The notes: generated by a model from the letters alone, not told the origin. DNA of 64,000 nucleotides from a bacterium (GCA_023249975.1 JAHFBP010000007.1:1-64000), one strand, 5' to 3'. Shown: positions 9,693 to 19,448, counted from the stretch's first letter. Numbers and translations are program-made.

Positions 9693-11303
9693 ATGAAACT
9701 TAATCTTTCAAAACAACTCTTTCTGCTTTTATCAATTATTATTCAAGGAACATGTTTTGCCTATAAAGGCAAACCAGCCTATGTAGTCACGATTCCCATG
9801 CATATCAAATTTGATGCAGTGAACTCTGATGAAGTGAATATAGAAAGACATGTTAAAAAAATTTTAAGAATGATAAAAAAAACAGCATTTGTTGACCAAT
9901 CTAAAAAAAGAGCTGAGCGCAGGCTTCGTGTTGTTTTATTATTAAACCGTAAGCGAGTTGCTGAAAATAGATTACGTGATAACGTCTTTTTGAAAATACC
10001 CATAAATCAAACGGAATGGTCATATGCTCAAACGTATTTATGGACCTCAAGTCGGAAGGGAACTCCTTTTCAAGAACTGCGAGATCATCTGAGAAAACAT
10101 TCTCAAACACAAACATTTGTCCAACAGCTCCGCGGAGAGCATAGTCGACCTGTCTATTTTTGCACAATGGATGCAGACCTGACAGACTTAAATGGGGTCT
10201 TTAGCCAATATGATGAAATGTACCAAGGTTCTATTCAAAAAGGAAAAACGCCCCTTGCTATGAGTACTGGCTACACTCTATCTCCAGAGGGATTTGTTGA
10301 TGAACACCTGTACAAACTTTTGAACATTGGTGTTGATATTGATATGAAAAGCAGAGAAGTCATGTCATCAATTATTGGTGATGGTGCATATTTCCCGGAA
10401 CCGAATAGTGCATTTTTCATTGCACCAGATACAAATACCCTGAAAGAGTCATTTTATGACCCAAAAAAAACATCATCAAGTTTAGAGGGTAGAATTCTTA
10501 TGAATAATTTATCAAAACGTTTCGATCTTGGTAAGTATTCATACATTTTTAAAAATCAACATCCAGTTGTCATGAAGGTATCCCCTAACATGTCATCTCC
10601 TGAAAAAACACCTAAATTTAATGGAAAATGGTCTCCGATAAAACAAAAAGTTGTAAACTTTACCGAAGATGATGTTTGTAAAGTTTTGGATGTTTCTCAG
10701 TCACACGCAGGGCCACATTTATGGGCAGGTCATATCCGAGAAAACTATAGCTCCCTAGAAAAAACAAAGCCTAAATATCCGAGAGAATTTGTTGTTTACG
10801 TAGAAAACGATGACTCTGTAGATATTTGTAATGATGGACGAGACCGCATGGGAAAAATTCAAGCTCTTATTATGCTCATCTACAAACACTATCATCCACT
10901 TTATATGGCACGACGTATGACTCATGGATTATTCAACGAAAGACTCACCTCATGTGTTAAATACTATCGAGACTCAATAAAAGACTTTGATACTCAAGAT
11001 GCATTTGTTGAATTTAGCGAAAATACCGTCCATAAAACTAACGAACCTGAACATAAACAGCTCTTTAGGCAATTTTTAAAAACTCAAAACAAACGAATAT
11101 ATGATTTGATCAATACTCTGAATTTTTTCTATCCCAAACCCCAAAGGGCTTCTGACCCATCAATTGCAGAACTTATTGCTCGCGCGGCTCGTAGGGCTGG
11201 ACATGCAATTGCTAAGGGGATAGAGCTCTATTTCATTGAAAACCCAGAAGATGTTGATCTTTCTGATACCTTTTTTGCTCACTTTGGCGGATTGGACATA
11301 TAA
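9693..11303 (+). CDS. Secreted protein, possibly glycosyltransferase-like (536 aa)
   Basis: The start at 9693 gives MKLNLSKQLFLLLSIIIQGTCFA, a signal peptide. The first part shows a strand AYVVTIPMHI, a second strand LRVVLLLNRKR and then PVYFCTMDADLTDLN, where MDAD resembles the DxD-type metal motif of GT-A glycosyltransferases, followed by TPLAMSTGY and PEPNSAFFIAP. This is a resemblance by eye only. The C-terminal half, with MYLIY-like helices and FYPKPQRASDP, is not recognised. A TATAAT hexamer lies at 9668-9673, close to the start. The function is otherwise unknown; export argues for a role outside the cytosol. Confidence 0.6.
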   Translation: MKLNLSKQLFLLLSIIIQGTCFAYKGKPAYVVTIPMHIKFDAVNSDEVNIERHVKKILRMIKKTAFVDQSKKRAERRLRVVLLLNRKRVAENRLRDNVFLKIPINQTEWSYAQTYLWTSSRKGTPFQELRDHLRKHSQTQTFVQQLRGEHSRPVYFCTMDADLTDLNGVFSQYDEMYQGSIQKGKTPLAMSTGYTLSPEGFVDEHLYKLLNIGVDIDMKSREVMSSIIGDGAYFPEPNSAFFIAPDTNTLKESFYDPKKTSSSLEGRILMNNLSKRFDLGKYSYIFKNQHPVVMKVSPNMSSPEKTPKFNGKWSPIKQKVVNFTEDDVCKVLDVSQSHAGPHLWAGHIRENYSSLEKTKPKYPREFVVYVENDDSVDICNDGRDRMGKIQALIMLIYKHYHPLYMARRMTHGLFNERLTSCVKYYRDSIKDFDTQDAFVEFSENTVHKTNEPEHKQLFRQFLKTQNKRIYDLINTLNFFYPKPQRASDPSIAELIARAARRAGHAIAKGIELYFIENPEDVDLSDTFFAHFGGLDI

Positions 11304-11435
11304 AAAAGGTGTTTTTGTATAATTTTTTAGAAAAAAGACCCCATTTAATACCTTTTTGGATAATAACAAAAATAAGAGCTAACCTAAATTTGGAAGTTAT
11401 CTGAATTCTTAAAAAACAATGGGTGGCCTAAGTAT

Positions 11436-11864
11436 ATGTATACTATTCTAAAAAGACGCACTTTTTTAATCCTAAGTTTCATCAGTATTTTTGGGTTAAG
11501 CTCATTTTTGGATGCTGAACAAAAACAAAGCAAATATATTAAAAGCCTGATTCCAGCATTAATAAATAAAAACATCATAGGTGTTAACAACCTTTTAAAC
11601 TTGATTGTTGAAGAAATCGGTTACAAGGTAAAAGATCTTGAAGAAAACTGGGACGATGAAAAACTAGAGTTATTTTTTAAGGATCTTGCAAAACAATGTG
11701 CAACGGAAAGAACAGCAATTTTTATTGCTAATTATCCTTGCAAAAATTATACAAAAATAAATTTTGAATATTCTCATAGATCTAAAATTTTAAATCTTAT
11801 GAAAACGCATACAGAAAAATTTAAAGGACTCATTACTGAAGCTTTCTATCAACGTGAAAACTAA
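11436..11864 (+). CDS. Small secreted protein of unknown function (142 aa)
   Basis: The protein begins MYTILKRRTFLILSFISIFG and ends its leader near FLDA, a Sec signal peptide. The mature part of about 115 residues is helical and charged, with two cysteines (in KQCATER and YPCKNY). A purine-rich GGGTGG lies upstream of the ATG. It follows the 536-residue secreted gene on the same strand after 132 bases and is followed by a bidirectional terminator. No family is recognised. Confidence 0.65.
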   Translation: MYTILKRRTFLILSFISIFGLSSFLDAEQKQSKYIKSLIPALINKNIIGVNNLLNLIVEEIGYKVKDLEENWDDEKLELFFKDLAKQCATERTAIFIANYPCKNYTKINFEYSHRSKILNLMKTHTEKFKGLITEAFYQREN

Positions 11865-11900
11865 GTAAGCTTCGCTATCTTCACAAAAGAGCCAAAATTT

Positions 11901-11951
11901 AAAGTGGCATATTTATTCAAGAATTGTTTTTGAATAAATATGCCACTTTTT
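11901..11951. terminator. Bidirectional intrinsic terminator
   Basis: A perfect 19-bp inverted repeat (AAAGTGGCATATTTATTCA and its complement) surrounds an 11-base loop, with A and T runs at the ends. It lies between the convergent genes at 11436 and 12050. Confidence 0.85.
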
Positions 11952-12049
11952 ACATTCAAAAATTATATCTTTACTTTTTGTCTTGCTTTCATTGTCCACA
12001 AGTTATAATTTTCAAAATATAACCATTTAATATATCATTTTTACTAGCT

Positions 12050-15000
12050 TCATGTCGCAGAGGCGTTTTTTGCCATAGCTTCATCTATTTTTTCCTTATT
12101 ATTTTTCATAAAATCCTTGATCTGGTTAGTAAAATTATAATTTTTACCTAGCCCATTAATAAATTTATGAGCCTCCTCAATTCCACGCCCCTGCAACAGC
12201 AATTTTTGTAAAAGTTTCATTGAGCTTGCAGCTTGATCATCATCGTGTACATCACTTCTAGAGTAATATTTAAGACAGGAAATCGCAAATGCAGGGCCCT
12301 TCTCAGAGCGTTCAGCATATTCGAAAAGCATACTAGCTAGATCCACATAAGATTTTTTATTCCTTACATATTTTTCTGACATCACAAAATCAATCGCCTC
12401 TTCAATATATTGTTGTTTTTGTACCAAGGCAGGGAATACGCTTATTGATATAGGTCCATATGTATCCGGATTGCCTTTTTCAATAATGTCTTTTACAATT
12501 TCATAGGCTTCTGTAAAAAACATTCCTTTTTTAACTAATTCAGACATAAGAAAAATACCCTTTTGCGCTATTACAGTCTCTGTAGACTTTACTGCAGTTT
12601 GTGCAGCACTTAAAGCCTCCTTAAAAAATTGATCGTTTTTTACCAACTCCTCAAACCACTTGAGACCCTGAAAAGGGTTTGCAGTCATGTATTTTTGGGC
12701 AACTTTCCAAATAACCCCAAACCCTTGTTTTTTTAACAACAATTGATCAATCAAGTTGCCTCCCAATTGCTTCACCCTTGCAATGCTACAATCAAGTGCC
12801 TCCTGAGCAACCAGAGCAACTTCATTAAAATACAATGACTCATCTGGTTGCAAACTTGGTAAAAACATTTCTTGGTATACTTTGGGTTTTAATAATTTCG
12901 ATTGCATACGATCTGGTTGTTTTTCTGTAAGTCGCAATAAAAGATCCTTAATAGCAACTCTCATTGCAAGTGAAAAACCTTGGGTCCTAAAATCACTTAG
13001 TCTGTTATTAATCATCTCATTGACGATATCTGGATTGTCAATCGGCAATGCAAAGAAATGTGCATATAAAAGACTTAACTTGTTCCTCAAATAATCCACA
13101 GGCTTTTTGTTAAGTTGATATAATCTTTGTGCAAGTAAAAAACTCAACGAATAGGGCACTACGAAATCAATTTTACGTTCTTGCAAAATGTCGTTAAGTT
13201 TTGCATCTTCGGCACTGCCAGATGCGTTAATTAACTTCAGTTGACCGTGCCCTGGACGAGTTGAAAATTGACATTCAATATTCGCCATAGCAACGTTAAT
13301 GTTGCTATCAATACACATTGTATCATCAAAAATGATACCTTTTTCTTGCTCTTTATCCGCAGAAAGACTCCCCTTCGCACCTAATTTTTCACACAATTTT
13401 GGAAAATATTTATTAATAAAATCAGGCAGCATGAATTCTTTTGCTAATCCGCCTTCACTCTCATCAAAAAGATTCAAATTAAGAATGTGACTGAGAATAA
13501 TAATCAGATTTTTTGTTCCAGCTTTAACTTCACAACCTTTTGCGTCAGGCTCAATAATTTTATATTTTTGTGCATCACAAAAAGCATCTAAATCTGTATT
13601 ACTATCTAAATCTTTGGTTGTAATTTTAATACATAAACAATCTTCAGTAGCTCTATCATCAGAAACAATGTGTTTATAAACAACATACGGAATATCAGAA
13701 ACAACATGCAGCCACTCAGAATGAGCATCTGCAGTGTCTGCATCGCCAATTATTTTAAATCTTTGTAAAAAGCTTTTTACTGCTTCATGCACACTAGTTA
13801 GACCAAAATTAGTTTGTAATTTTTCGGAATTATACTGATTTGCTTCAGAATCATATGCAAATAAATTAATAAAATTCCGGATAGAGTTATCCATACAATC
13901 GGGAAATTGACAATATTTATTCGGCTGACTATTGCCTGCATAATAATACTTTGAAAATAAAAATCCCACTGGTGCTGGAAATCCACGAATTTGCTCGTAG
14001 TTAAACATAAAGTCTTCATAATTATCACTGATGCTTTGCGTAACAGCCCCGAATTCTGTTGGCGCTAAAATTCTTTCAATTTCAGCAATGGCTTCTGATT
14101 GTGTAACCGGTTCAAAAGACTCAATGTCCTCAGGCAACTGAACGCTCAATGCCTCATAATAGGCTTTAATTGCATTCAGATCTTCACCACATTTTTTCCA
14201 CACAAATGCCTGAAAAATTAGTTGTACCATATATCCTGGATAAAGTGCGTCAGGATTTAATGGATCGCATTCACGCAATGCTTTTATTATTAATTCATCA
14301 AATTGTATATTTTCTTTAACTACTGAACTTTTAAAAAGTTTCTTTAATTCTTTAGAAATTAAACTTGGTATTTTAAAAAACCTATAGACTTGAAAAATGT
14401 CGGCAGAAATTCCTTCTTTATTACTCTTTTTTTCAACTACCGATATAAAACCAGCTCCATTATTTTCAAACATACTATCAATCCGCAAAAAAATACGCGC
14501 TAATTCATTTTTCTTATTAATTAATTCAGATTTTTTTTGTTCATGATCTACTCTTAAAGTCATAAATTCATTACACAATGCAAGCAACGTTCCCACAATA
14601 CCTGCGATAGCTAAATCGCTACGTGATTCAAGTTGTTTAGTTACCCCAAAATCAGCTTCTGTGGTCGACCCAGGAATACGATAAAATAATAGGTGAATCA
14701 ATTTAATAACGGCATGTGTTTTTTCAGAATTATTATATCGAGCAATTGTAGTACGAGCATTTTCACCCTCACCTTTAGTTTCATATTCTGGAAAAATTTG
14801 ACCAAAATCGTACATTCGGCGAATAATCCCAGATTTCCAAGCAATTTCTCCATGTACCAAAGCTAAATGACGATGTTCGGAATTGAGCTTCGCATAAATT
14901 CCCTTGTTGGCATTCAAAGGCAACGGAATTTCATCGGCTACTTCGGCTACTGGAGTTTTTTCTGTAACTAATTCTCTCTCTTCTGGAACTTCGGCCATAT

Positions 15001-15346
15001 CTATTGGTTCTGTAACTAATTCTCTCTCTTCTGGAACTTCGGCCATATCTATTGGTAATGCATCTGGCTTGCCTGGTTTTTTTGGTAAAGCTCCTGCCCG
15101 ACGTAAATATTCTGCCCCCAGTCCAGCAGCGACAACAGCTGTAGCTATTGATTTACGTGGGTTCGCCTTAACATATTTCAGACTTTTTTTGGCAAGCCCT
15201 TGTGGCTCATCTTCTGAGACAGCACCAGAAGCATGTTCCTTCTCTGGGGCTGTTTCAGAAGCCAAAATATTTGCGTCTAATGAAATGCCTGATATCAACA
15301 ATGAAATTGTAAAAATACGAAAGATAATTATTACTTCTTTTATCAT
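12050..15346 (-). CDS. Large secreted or membrane-anchored protein of unknown function (1098 aa)
   Basis: Residues 1-30 form a signal peptide or anchor (IIIFRIFTISLLISGISLDA). After an acidic linker a short hydrophobic stretch (SIATAVVAAGLGAEYLRR) precedes a perfect tandem duplication of PIDMAEVPEERELVTE. The middle contains a cysteine-bearing block, KYCQFPDCMDNSIRNFINL, which looks like the core of a conserved domain that I cannot name. From about residue 800 to the end the chain is predicted to be all alpha, with repeated helical hairpins resembling an alpha-solenoid. The encoding region is more AT-rich than the flanking core genes. A surface or secreted factor is plausible; no enzymatic motif is visible. 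Confidence 0.7.
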   Translation of the reverse strand: MIKEVIIIFRIFTISLLISGISLDANILASETAPEKEHASGAVSEDEPQGLAKKSLKYVKANPRKSIATAVVAAGLGAEYLRRAGALPKKPGKPDALPIDMAEVPEERELVTEPIDMAEVPEERELVTEKTPVAEVADEIPLPLNANKGIYAKLNSEHRHLALVHGEIAWKSGIIRRMYDFGQIFPEYETKGEGENARTTIARYNNSEKTHAVIKLIHLLFYRIPGSTTEADFGVTKQLESRSDLAIAGIVGTLLALCNEFMTLRVDHEQKKSELINKKNELARIFLRIDSMFENNGAGFISVVEKKSNKEGISADIFQVYRFFKIPSLISKELKKLFKSSVVKENIQFDELIIKALRECDPLNPDALYPGYMVQLIFQAFVWKKCGEDLNAIKAYYEALSVQLPEDIESFEPVTQSEAIAEIERILAPTEFGAVTQSISDNYEDFMFNYEQIRGFPAPVGFLFSKYYYAGNSQPNKYCQFPDCMDNSIRNFINLFAYDSEANQYNSEKLQTNFGLTSVHEAVKSFLQRFKIIGDADTADAHSEWLHVVSDIPYVVYKHIVSDDRATEDCLCIKITTKDLDSNTDLDAFCDAQKYKIIEPDAKGCEVKAGTKNLIIILSHILNLNLFDESEGGLAKEFMLPDFINKYFPKLCEKLGAKGSLSADKEQEKGIIFDDTMCIDSNINVAMANIECQFSTRPGHGQLKLINASGSAEDAKLNDILQERKIDFVVPYSLSFLLAQRLYQLNKKPVDYLRNKLSLLYAHFFALPIDNPDIVNEMINNRLSDFRTQGFSLAMRVAIKDLLLRLTEKQPDRMQSKLLKPKVYQEMFLPSLQPDESLYFNEVALVAQEALDCSIARVKQLGGNLIDQLLLKKQGFGVIWKVAQKYMTANPFQGLKWFEELVKNDQFFKEALSAAQTAVKSTETVIAQKGIFLMSELVKKGMFFTEAYEIVKDIIEKGNPDTYGPISISVFPALVQKQQYIEEAIDFVMSEKYVRNKKSYVDLASMLFEYAERSEKGPAFAISCLKYYSRSDVHDDDQAASSMKLLQKLLLQGRGIEEAHKFINGLGKNYNFTNQIKDFMKNNKEKIDEAMAKNASAT
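14961..15056. repeat. Perfect 48-bp tandem duplication inside the 1098-residue gene
   Basis: Bases 14961-15008 and 15009-15056 are identical. They encode two copies of a 16-residue Pro/Glu-rich linker, in frame. Complete identity implies a recent duplication or ongoing copy-number variation. Confidence 0.95.
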
Positions 15347-15409
15347 ATACTTCTCATCAAATAGACTAAGAAAGTATAAAAAGCTTATGCACTAGCTCAA
15401 GGAGAATCA

Positions 15410-15958
15410 ATGAATACTACAATTTTGCCCTATCTATTTTTGATTGCATTCTCATTATCCACAAACACGCAGCCTCAAAATCTAACCATTGATCAATATG
15501 TCATTCAATTGGCTCTCAACAATCAATGCGGTTATCTTGTGCAAGAATCGCCTGAATATGAAAGTGTCTTTTATTCACAAAATATTGATCAAATTTTTGC
15601 ACCACCATCTCCAGATCAAATTATACACTTTGCGATATTACTAGAAAAAACACTCGAAACAGAAACCTCTGCTGATCCTACATTACTATTTAATGTAAAA
15701 AAACAATCATTAAGTCCATTTCTCAATTGGATTAAACAATTAATTCAAAAAACTCAGCTCATAACCAAATCATATAAAGAATCGCAACTTCTTTTACCTC
15801 CTATGGAAAAACATGAAGAATGGGGAATTACTAATTCGCGTAATTTTTTGCGATCAACCTTATTAAGCTTTAGTCAAGTCGCAAGCCTTTTGGAAAAAAT
15901 TTACACCTTGTGTGCTCATAAATTACTATATCAATCAACTGTTGAAAGATTCTCATGA
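15410..15958 (+). CDS. Secreted protein of unknown function (182 aa)
   Basis: An AAGGAG ribosome-binding site lies six bases before the ATG. The protein begins MNTTILPYLFLIAFSLSTNT, a signal peptide, and the rest is helical with few distinctive residues. Its stop codon overlaps the start of the 6-phosphogluconate dehydrogenase gene (ATGA), so the two are translationally coupled, which is odd for a secreted and a cytosolic protein. No family is recognised. Confidence 0.65.
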   Translation: MNTTILPYLFLIAFSLSTNTQPQNLTIDQYVIQLALNNQCGYLVQESPEYESVFYSQNIDQIFAPPSPDQIIHFAILLEKTLETETSADPTLLFNVKKQSLSPFLNWIKQLIQKTQLITKSYKESQLLLPPMEKHEEWGITNSRNFLRSTLLSFSQVASLLEKIYTLCAHKLLYQSTVERFS

Positions 15959-16644
15959 AAACATTTGGAATTATTGGACTCGGGAAAATGGGTGGTGGAC
16001 TTGCGCTCCAAGCTCTGAAAAAGAAATTCCATGTCATGGGCTTTGACATTACGGCCCCCAATCCTGAATTGAAAAAAGTGGGACTGTATCTTGCTCAAAA
16101 TCTTGAAACTTTTAAAAAACTTCCAAAACCACGTGCAATTTTTTTGTATGTTCCAGCTGGCACTGAAGTTGATGTCATTTTGCACAACCTCAGTGGCATT
16201 CTTGATAAAGGTGACATAATTATTGATGGTGGAAATTCATACTGGGAAGATTCCATCAAGCGAGCACAGCTTCTGAAAGAAAAAGGTCTGCATTTCATTG
16301 ATTGCGGAACCAGTGGCGGCCCAGAAGGAGCGCTCAAAGGCGCTTGTTTTATGATCGGCGGTGAATCAGAACCGATTAAAAAAATTATGCCCATTTTGAC
16401 CGAACTTGCTGCTCCAGAAGGAATTGTTATCACAGGAGCTTCTGGATCGGGACACTTTGTAAAACTCATTCACAATGGCATTGAATTTGGCATGCAACAA
16501 GCCATTGAGGAAGGGATTGATTTGCTGTCGAGATTTAATCAATCACTCGATATACAAAAGATTTTGCACGCCTGGAATCATGGCTCAGTCATCAGGTCAT
16601 GGCTCATTGAACTTATGGCAAAAAAGCATAGCGAAAACAAATAA
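15955..16644 (+). CDS. gnd: 6-phosphogluconate dehydrogenase, C-terminally short (229 aa)
   Basis: This is the N-terminal dinucleotide fold (GIIGLGKMGGGLA) and first catalytic part of a decarboxylating 6-phosphogluconate dehydrogenase. DGGNSYWEDS, DCGTSGGPEGA and GHFVKLIHNGIEFGM with the catalytic lysine and glutamate are all present. The short (about 300-residue) family continues for roughly 70 residues beyond the SVIRSWLIEL block; here the protein ends 11 residues later and a terminator follows at once. The missing part closes the active site and dimer in the family, so activity is doubtful. No continuation is visible in the other frames. The protein could be decaying, or adapted to a different substrate. 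Confidence 0.8.
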   Translation: MKTFGIIGLGKMGGGLALQALKKKFHVMGFDITAPNPELKKVGLYLAQNLETFKKLPKPRAIFLYVPAGTEVDVILHNLSGILDKGDIIIDGGNSYWEDSIKRAQLLKEKGLHFIDCGTSGGPEGALKGACFMIGGESEPIKKIMPILTELAAPEGIVITGASGSGHFVKLIHNGIEFGMQQAIEEGIDLLSRFNQSLDIQKILHAWNHGSVIRSWLIELMAKKHSENK

Positions 16645-16662
16645 TTTTTGTGTACAAATAAA

Positions 16663-16706
16663 GAACCCGCCAGAAAAATTAATTCCAAGCGGGTTCAGAT
16701 TTTTCT
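16663..16706. terminator. Intrinsic terminator after gnd
   Basis: GAACCCGC pairs with GCGGGTTC and a T-rich tract follows. It lies between convergent genes, and an A-rich left flank may let it work on both strands. Confidence 0.8.
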
Positions 16707-16721
16707 TATTTTTATTTAATT

Positions 16722-17459
16722 TTATTTCGCTGTGCCTTCCTGAACTTGAGCAAGAAGATCTTCGAGTTTTTTAGCATCGGCATCAGCGATGTCTGCTCGC
16801 TTCAATTCTTCATCTGCTGTATTTTTTATATCTTGAGTATTTGTCATAATTGCATGCTCTTCATGGTCAGCAACAACTGGCTGAACAGATTTACTCATTT
16901 TGTTTTTTATCATGCCCATTGGATCGGCAGATGCTTTCTTCATATCTTGAACTTCAGCTTCAAAAGCCTTACCCATATTTTTGATAACATCATCAACTGA
17001 TTGCTTATTAATAATTGCTTGAGAAATTTGTGGGACCACTTTTTCCAAGTCCGTGGTCAATCCATTAAAATGTACTTGAGCATCTGTAACAAGATCACCT
17101 GCTCCATGTTTGACCGAGCTCACATAATCCATAACCCGCTTTTTATATTCATCAAAAGCTTTATTTACTGCGGCAGAAAACTTTACATTATCAAAATTTT
17201 TATCAATATACCCCGCAGATTTTTCATTATCATTGAGGGTAATGTCATCCACATACTTTTGGCCTTCTTTGATAACCTGAGCGCCCAAAGAATCAAGAGC
17301 TTTAAGAATAGACTGCCGATCAAAAATAAAATCACCTGATGTATTTACCGGAACTGACATCTCCTTCACTTCAGCCACAGAATCATCTTTTTTGGCGGAA
17401 AGCGATCCACATGCCACTAAAAGAGCTAAAAAGAGTACTTTTTCAAAATTTTTCATCAT
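16722..17459 (-). CDS. Secreted protein or lipoprotein of unknown function (245 aa)
   Basis: The start is taken at 17459 (MMKNFEKVLFLALLVACGSLSA); GAGG lies a few bases upstream and fits the second ATG (17456) best. LVAC could be a lipobox with the cysteine at about residue 17, or the leader may be cut after LSA. The mature chain is helical and charged, consistent with a coiled coil, and has no cysteine or enzymatic motif. It lies alone between the terminator after gnd and the end of ftsI. No family is recognised. Confidence 0.65.
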   Translation of the reverse strand: MMKNFEKVLFLALLVACGSLSAKKDDSVAEVKEMSVPVNTSGDFIFDRQSILKALDSLGAQVIKEGQKYVDDITLNDNEKSAGYIDKNFDNVKFSAAVNKAFDEYKKRVMDYVSSVKHGAGDLVTDAQVHFNGLTTDLEKVVPQISQAIINKQSVDDVIKNMGKAFEAEVQDMKKASADPMGMIKNKMSKSVQPVVADHEEHAIMTNTQDIKNTADEELKRADIADADAKKLEDLLAQVQEGTAK

Positions 17460-17556
17460 AACCTCGTAAATACTGAACAATCCATGGAACTATCTCTAGA
17501 TTATCAATAGATATATTCAGATTGCAATATTTTGTTTTTTTAATACAAGCCTCAAC

Positions 17557-19173
17557 CTATACCCTCAATGCGCCTCTGAGCCGATCATAAGCGACCATTC
17601 GATTACCAATTGACTGAAATAATGGGCCTTCAATTTGCCAGGACAAAAGGTCAGCATTGTTTTTTATGCCGCTTGAAAATGTCACAATAACTCTGCGATA
17701 CCCATCTTTTTCGATACATCCACAATAAGCGTATCTATGATCTTTTTTGGAATAAACACCATCTTTAAGCACGCGAGCCGTGCCCGTTTTACCCATGGTC
17801 CTCATTCCATCAACCGGCCGACGACTGCCTAAATTTTCCAAAATCTTCTTCAGATCTTCAATAACTTCATCACGATACAATTGCTCGCCCTTTTCATGCG
17901 GAGTAGAATCAAGAACTAAGCGTGGCTTGACCTCGTAACCACCATTGGCAACAATACACAACGCCTTTCCCAGCTGAAGCATGCTTGCCATAACCTCATA
18001 CCCAAACGACATGGCGATGGGAGATGAGTTACTCCACTTGCTCGGATGAAATACCGTGCCAGACCGTTCACCAGGATAGGTAATTCCCGTATGTGATCCA
18101 AAACCAAGCCGAACCAAGTGGTCATACAATTTTGATCCCAAGCGAAGAGCTATTTTTGCCGTTCCGACATTACTTGATTTGGCTATAACATCTGAAAATG
18201 AAAGAATTCCCAATGTACTCAAATTTTCAACCGCAAACCCTTTGAGGGTTGTTCCTTTTCCTTCACAATCGATTAACTCATCAATCGTCACAACTTTTTC
18301 ATCCAATGCAGCAAGTGCAGTGAAAACCTTCATAACTGAACCGAGCTCAAAGCAATCATTAACAATGATATTGTGCGAATTTTTATCGGTATCTGGAAGA
18401 TTCACCATACTCAAAATGTCACCGGTATCAGGATCCATAACCAAAGCACAACCTTGTTCAGCTTTAAATTTCTTCATGGATCGAGCAAGCTCATCGCACA
18501 CAATTGCTTGCAAGTTTTTGTCGATAGTCAAAGCAATCGTCTCACCTGGTTGACCAACATCAATCAATGTACGGTCAAACACTAATCCCTGACTGCGTGC
18601 ATCACGAGCCAATTGATACTGCGCAGGAGAGCCCTTGAGCTGCCGATCATACAACAATTCAATCCCAGAAATTCCCTTATTATCAACATCAGTAGCCCCG
18701 AGTACCGCCGATGAAGCGGCACATGCCGTAAGCCGTGAGGGCTCTTTGATAAAATGAATCAGTCCATTGTCAAAACCGAGTCTCTTTATGCGCGCCACTT
18801 CATGCGGCTTAATGTCGCGCTTAAGCCAAGCAAATTGTCCGTCAGGATTTTTTTCAATGCGATGAAACGTTGAAGGGTACCGATTTTTCAAAAACCGCAT
18901 AAATTTTGTATTGTCACAACATTCTTTGGGAATAATAAATGCCGATAAATGTTCGTGATTAAATAACATTTCTCGTCCATGTCGATCGAGCACCGCACCC
19001 CGCCGTGACTGCATGTCAACTTCAATATGATGCTGTTTTTTACCAAGATTGGCATAAAAATCTTGGTCCAAAATCTGAATATAAAAAAGACGTGCAATGA
19101 TGCATGAAAATAAGAGGCCAAAAAATATCATTCCATAAACTAATCGTACGCGAATATCGTGCTCTGAATTCAT
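17557..19173 (-). CDS. ftsI: Septal peptidoglycan transpeptidase, FtsI/PBP3 type (538 aa)
   Basis: This class B penicillin-binding protein cross-links peptidoglycan at the division site. One N-terminal membrane anchor (residues 10-32, LVYGMIFFGLLFSCIIARLF), a dimerisation domain with RRGAVLDRHG, and the transpeptidase domain are present. The domain has the active-site SVMK (Ser279 to Lys282), SSN (333-335) and KTGTA near residue 460. No PASTA domains are present. The start overlaps the ftsL stop (ATGA), so the two are translationally coupled, as in many dcw clusters, although no mraW, murF or mraY gene is adjacent. Confidence 0.93.
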   Translation of the reverse strand: MNSEHDIRVRLVYGMIFFGLLFSCIIARLFYIQILDQDFYANLGKKQHHIEVDMQSRRGAVLDRHGREMLFNHEHLSAFIIPKECCDNTKFMRFLKNRYPSTFHRIEKNPDGQFAWLKRDIKPHEVARIKRLGFDNGLIHFIKEPSRLTACAASSAVLGATDVDNKGISGIELLYDRQLKGSPAQYQLARDARSQGLVFDRTLIDVGQPGETIALTIDKNLQAIVCDELARSMKKFKAEQGCALVMDPDTGDILSMVNLPDTDKNSHNIIVNDCFELGSVMKVFTALAALDEKVVTIDELIDCEGKGTTLKGFAVENLSTLGILSFSDVIAKSSNVGTAKIALRLGSKLYDHLVRLGFGSHTGITYPGERSGTVFHPSKWSNSSPIAMSFGYEVMASMLQLGKALCIVANGGYEVKPRLVLDSTPHEKGEQLYRDEVIEDLKKILENLGSRRPVDGMRTMGKTGTARVLKDGVYSKKDHRYAYCGCIEKDGYRRVIVTFSSGIKNNADLLSWQIEGPLFQSIGNRMVAYDRLRGALRV

Positions 19174-19448
19174 AGTGCACCTCCACTAGACCGCATATCA
19201 ATCATCTGAGATGCACAAATTGGCGCAAACCCCTGCTCATGACGCAATGTATTTTGAACACTCATCGCATCAGTCAATTGTGCAACTTCAACCCTCAGTT
19301 GATTGCGAACTTTTTCACGCTTTTCATATTCACGTTCAAGCCGCTGCAGTTGGTAAAAAAGACGCATTGAACCATTGTGGCACGAAATTTTGAAAAACAT
19401 GCAGCACAAAAAAACCAACATAATGGCCGAAAATATTTTTTTCATCAT
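19170..19448 (-). CDS. ftsL: FtsL-like division protein (92 aa)
   Basis: A short protein with one N-terminal membrane segment (IFSAIMLVFLCCMFFKI) followed by a coiled coil with heptad leucines (LFYQLQRLEREYEKREKVRN and on to about residue 70). This is the architecture of FtsL, a bitopic divisome scaffold working with FtsB and FtsQ. Its place directly upstream of ftsI with a 4-base overlap supports the call, since FtsL sequences themselves are poorly conserved. It starts four bases after the stop of the dsbD-like gene, so the three genes form one operon. Confidence 0.7.
   Translation of the reverse strand: MMKKIFSAIMLVFLCCMFFKISCHNGSMRLFYQLQRLEREYEKREKVRNQLRVEVAQLTDAMSVQNTLRHEQGFAPICASQMIDMRSSGGAL

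Noticed and set aside
14904-15395. Serine/threonine-rich open frame of 163 codons on the plus strand
   Set aside because: It is the antisense image of the duplicated linker in the 1098-residue gene, and its repeats arise from that duplication.
16475-16774. Possible frameshifted continuation of gnd
   Set aside because: The alternative frame shows none of the expected C-terminal dehydrogenase motifs and crosses the terminator.
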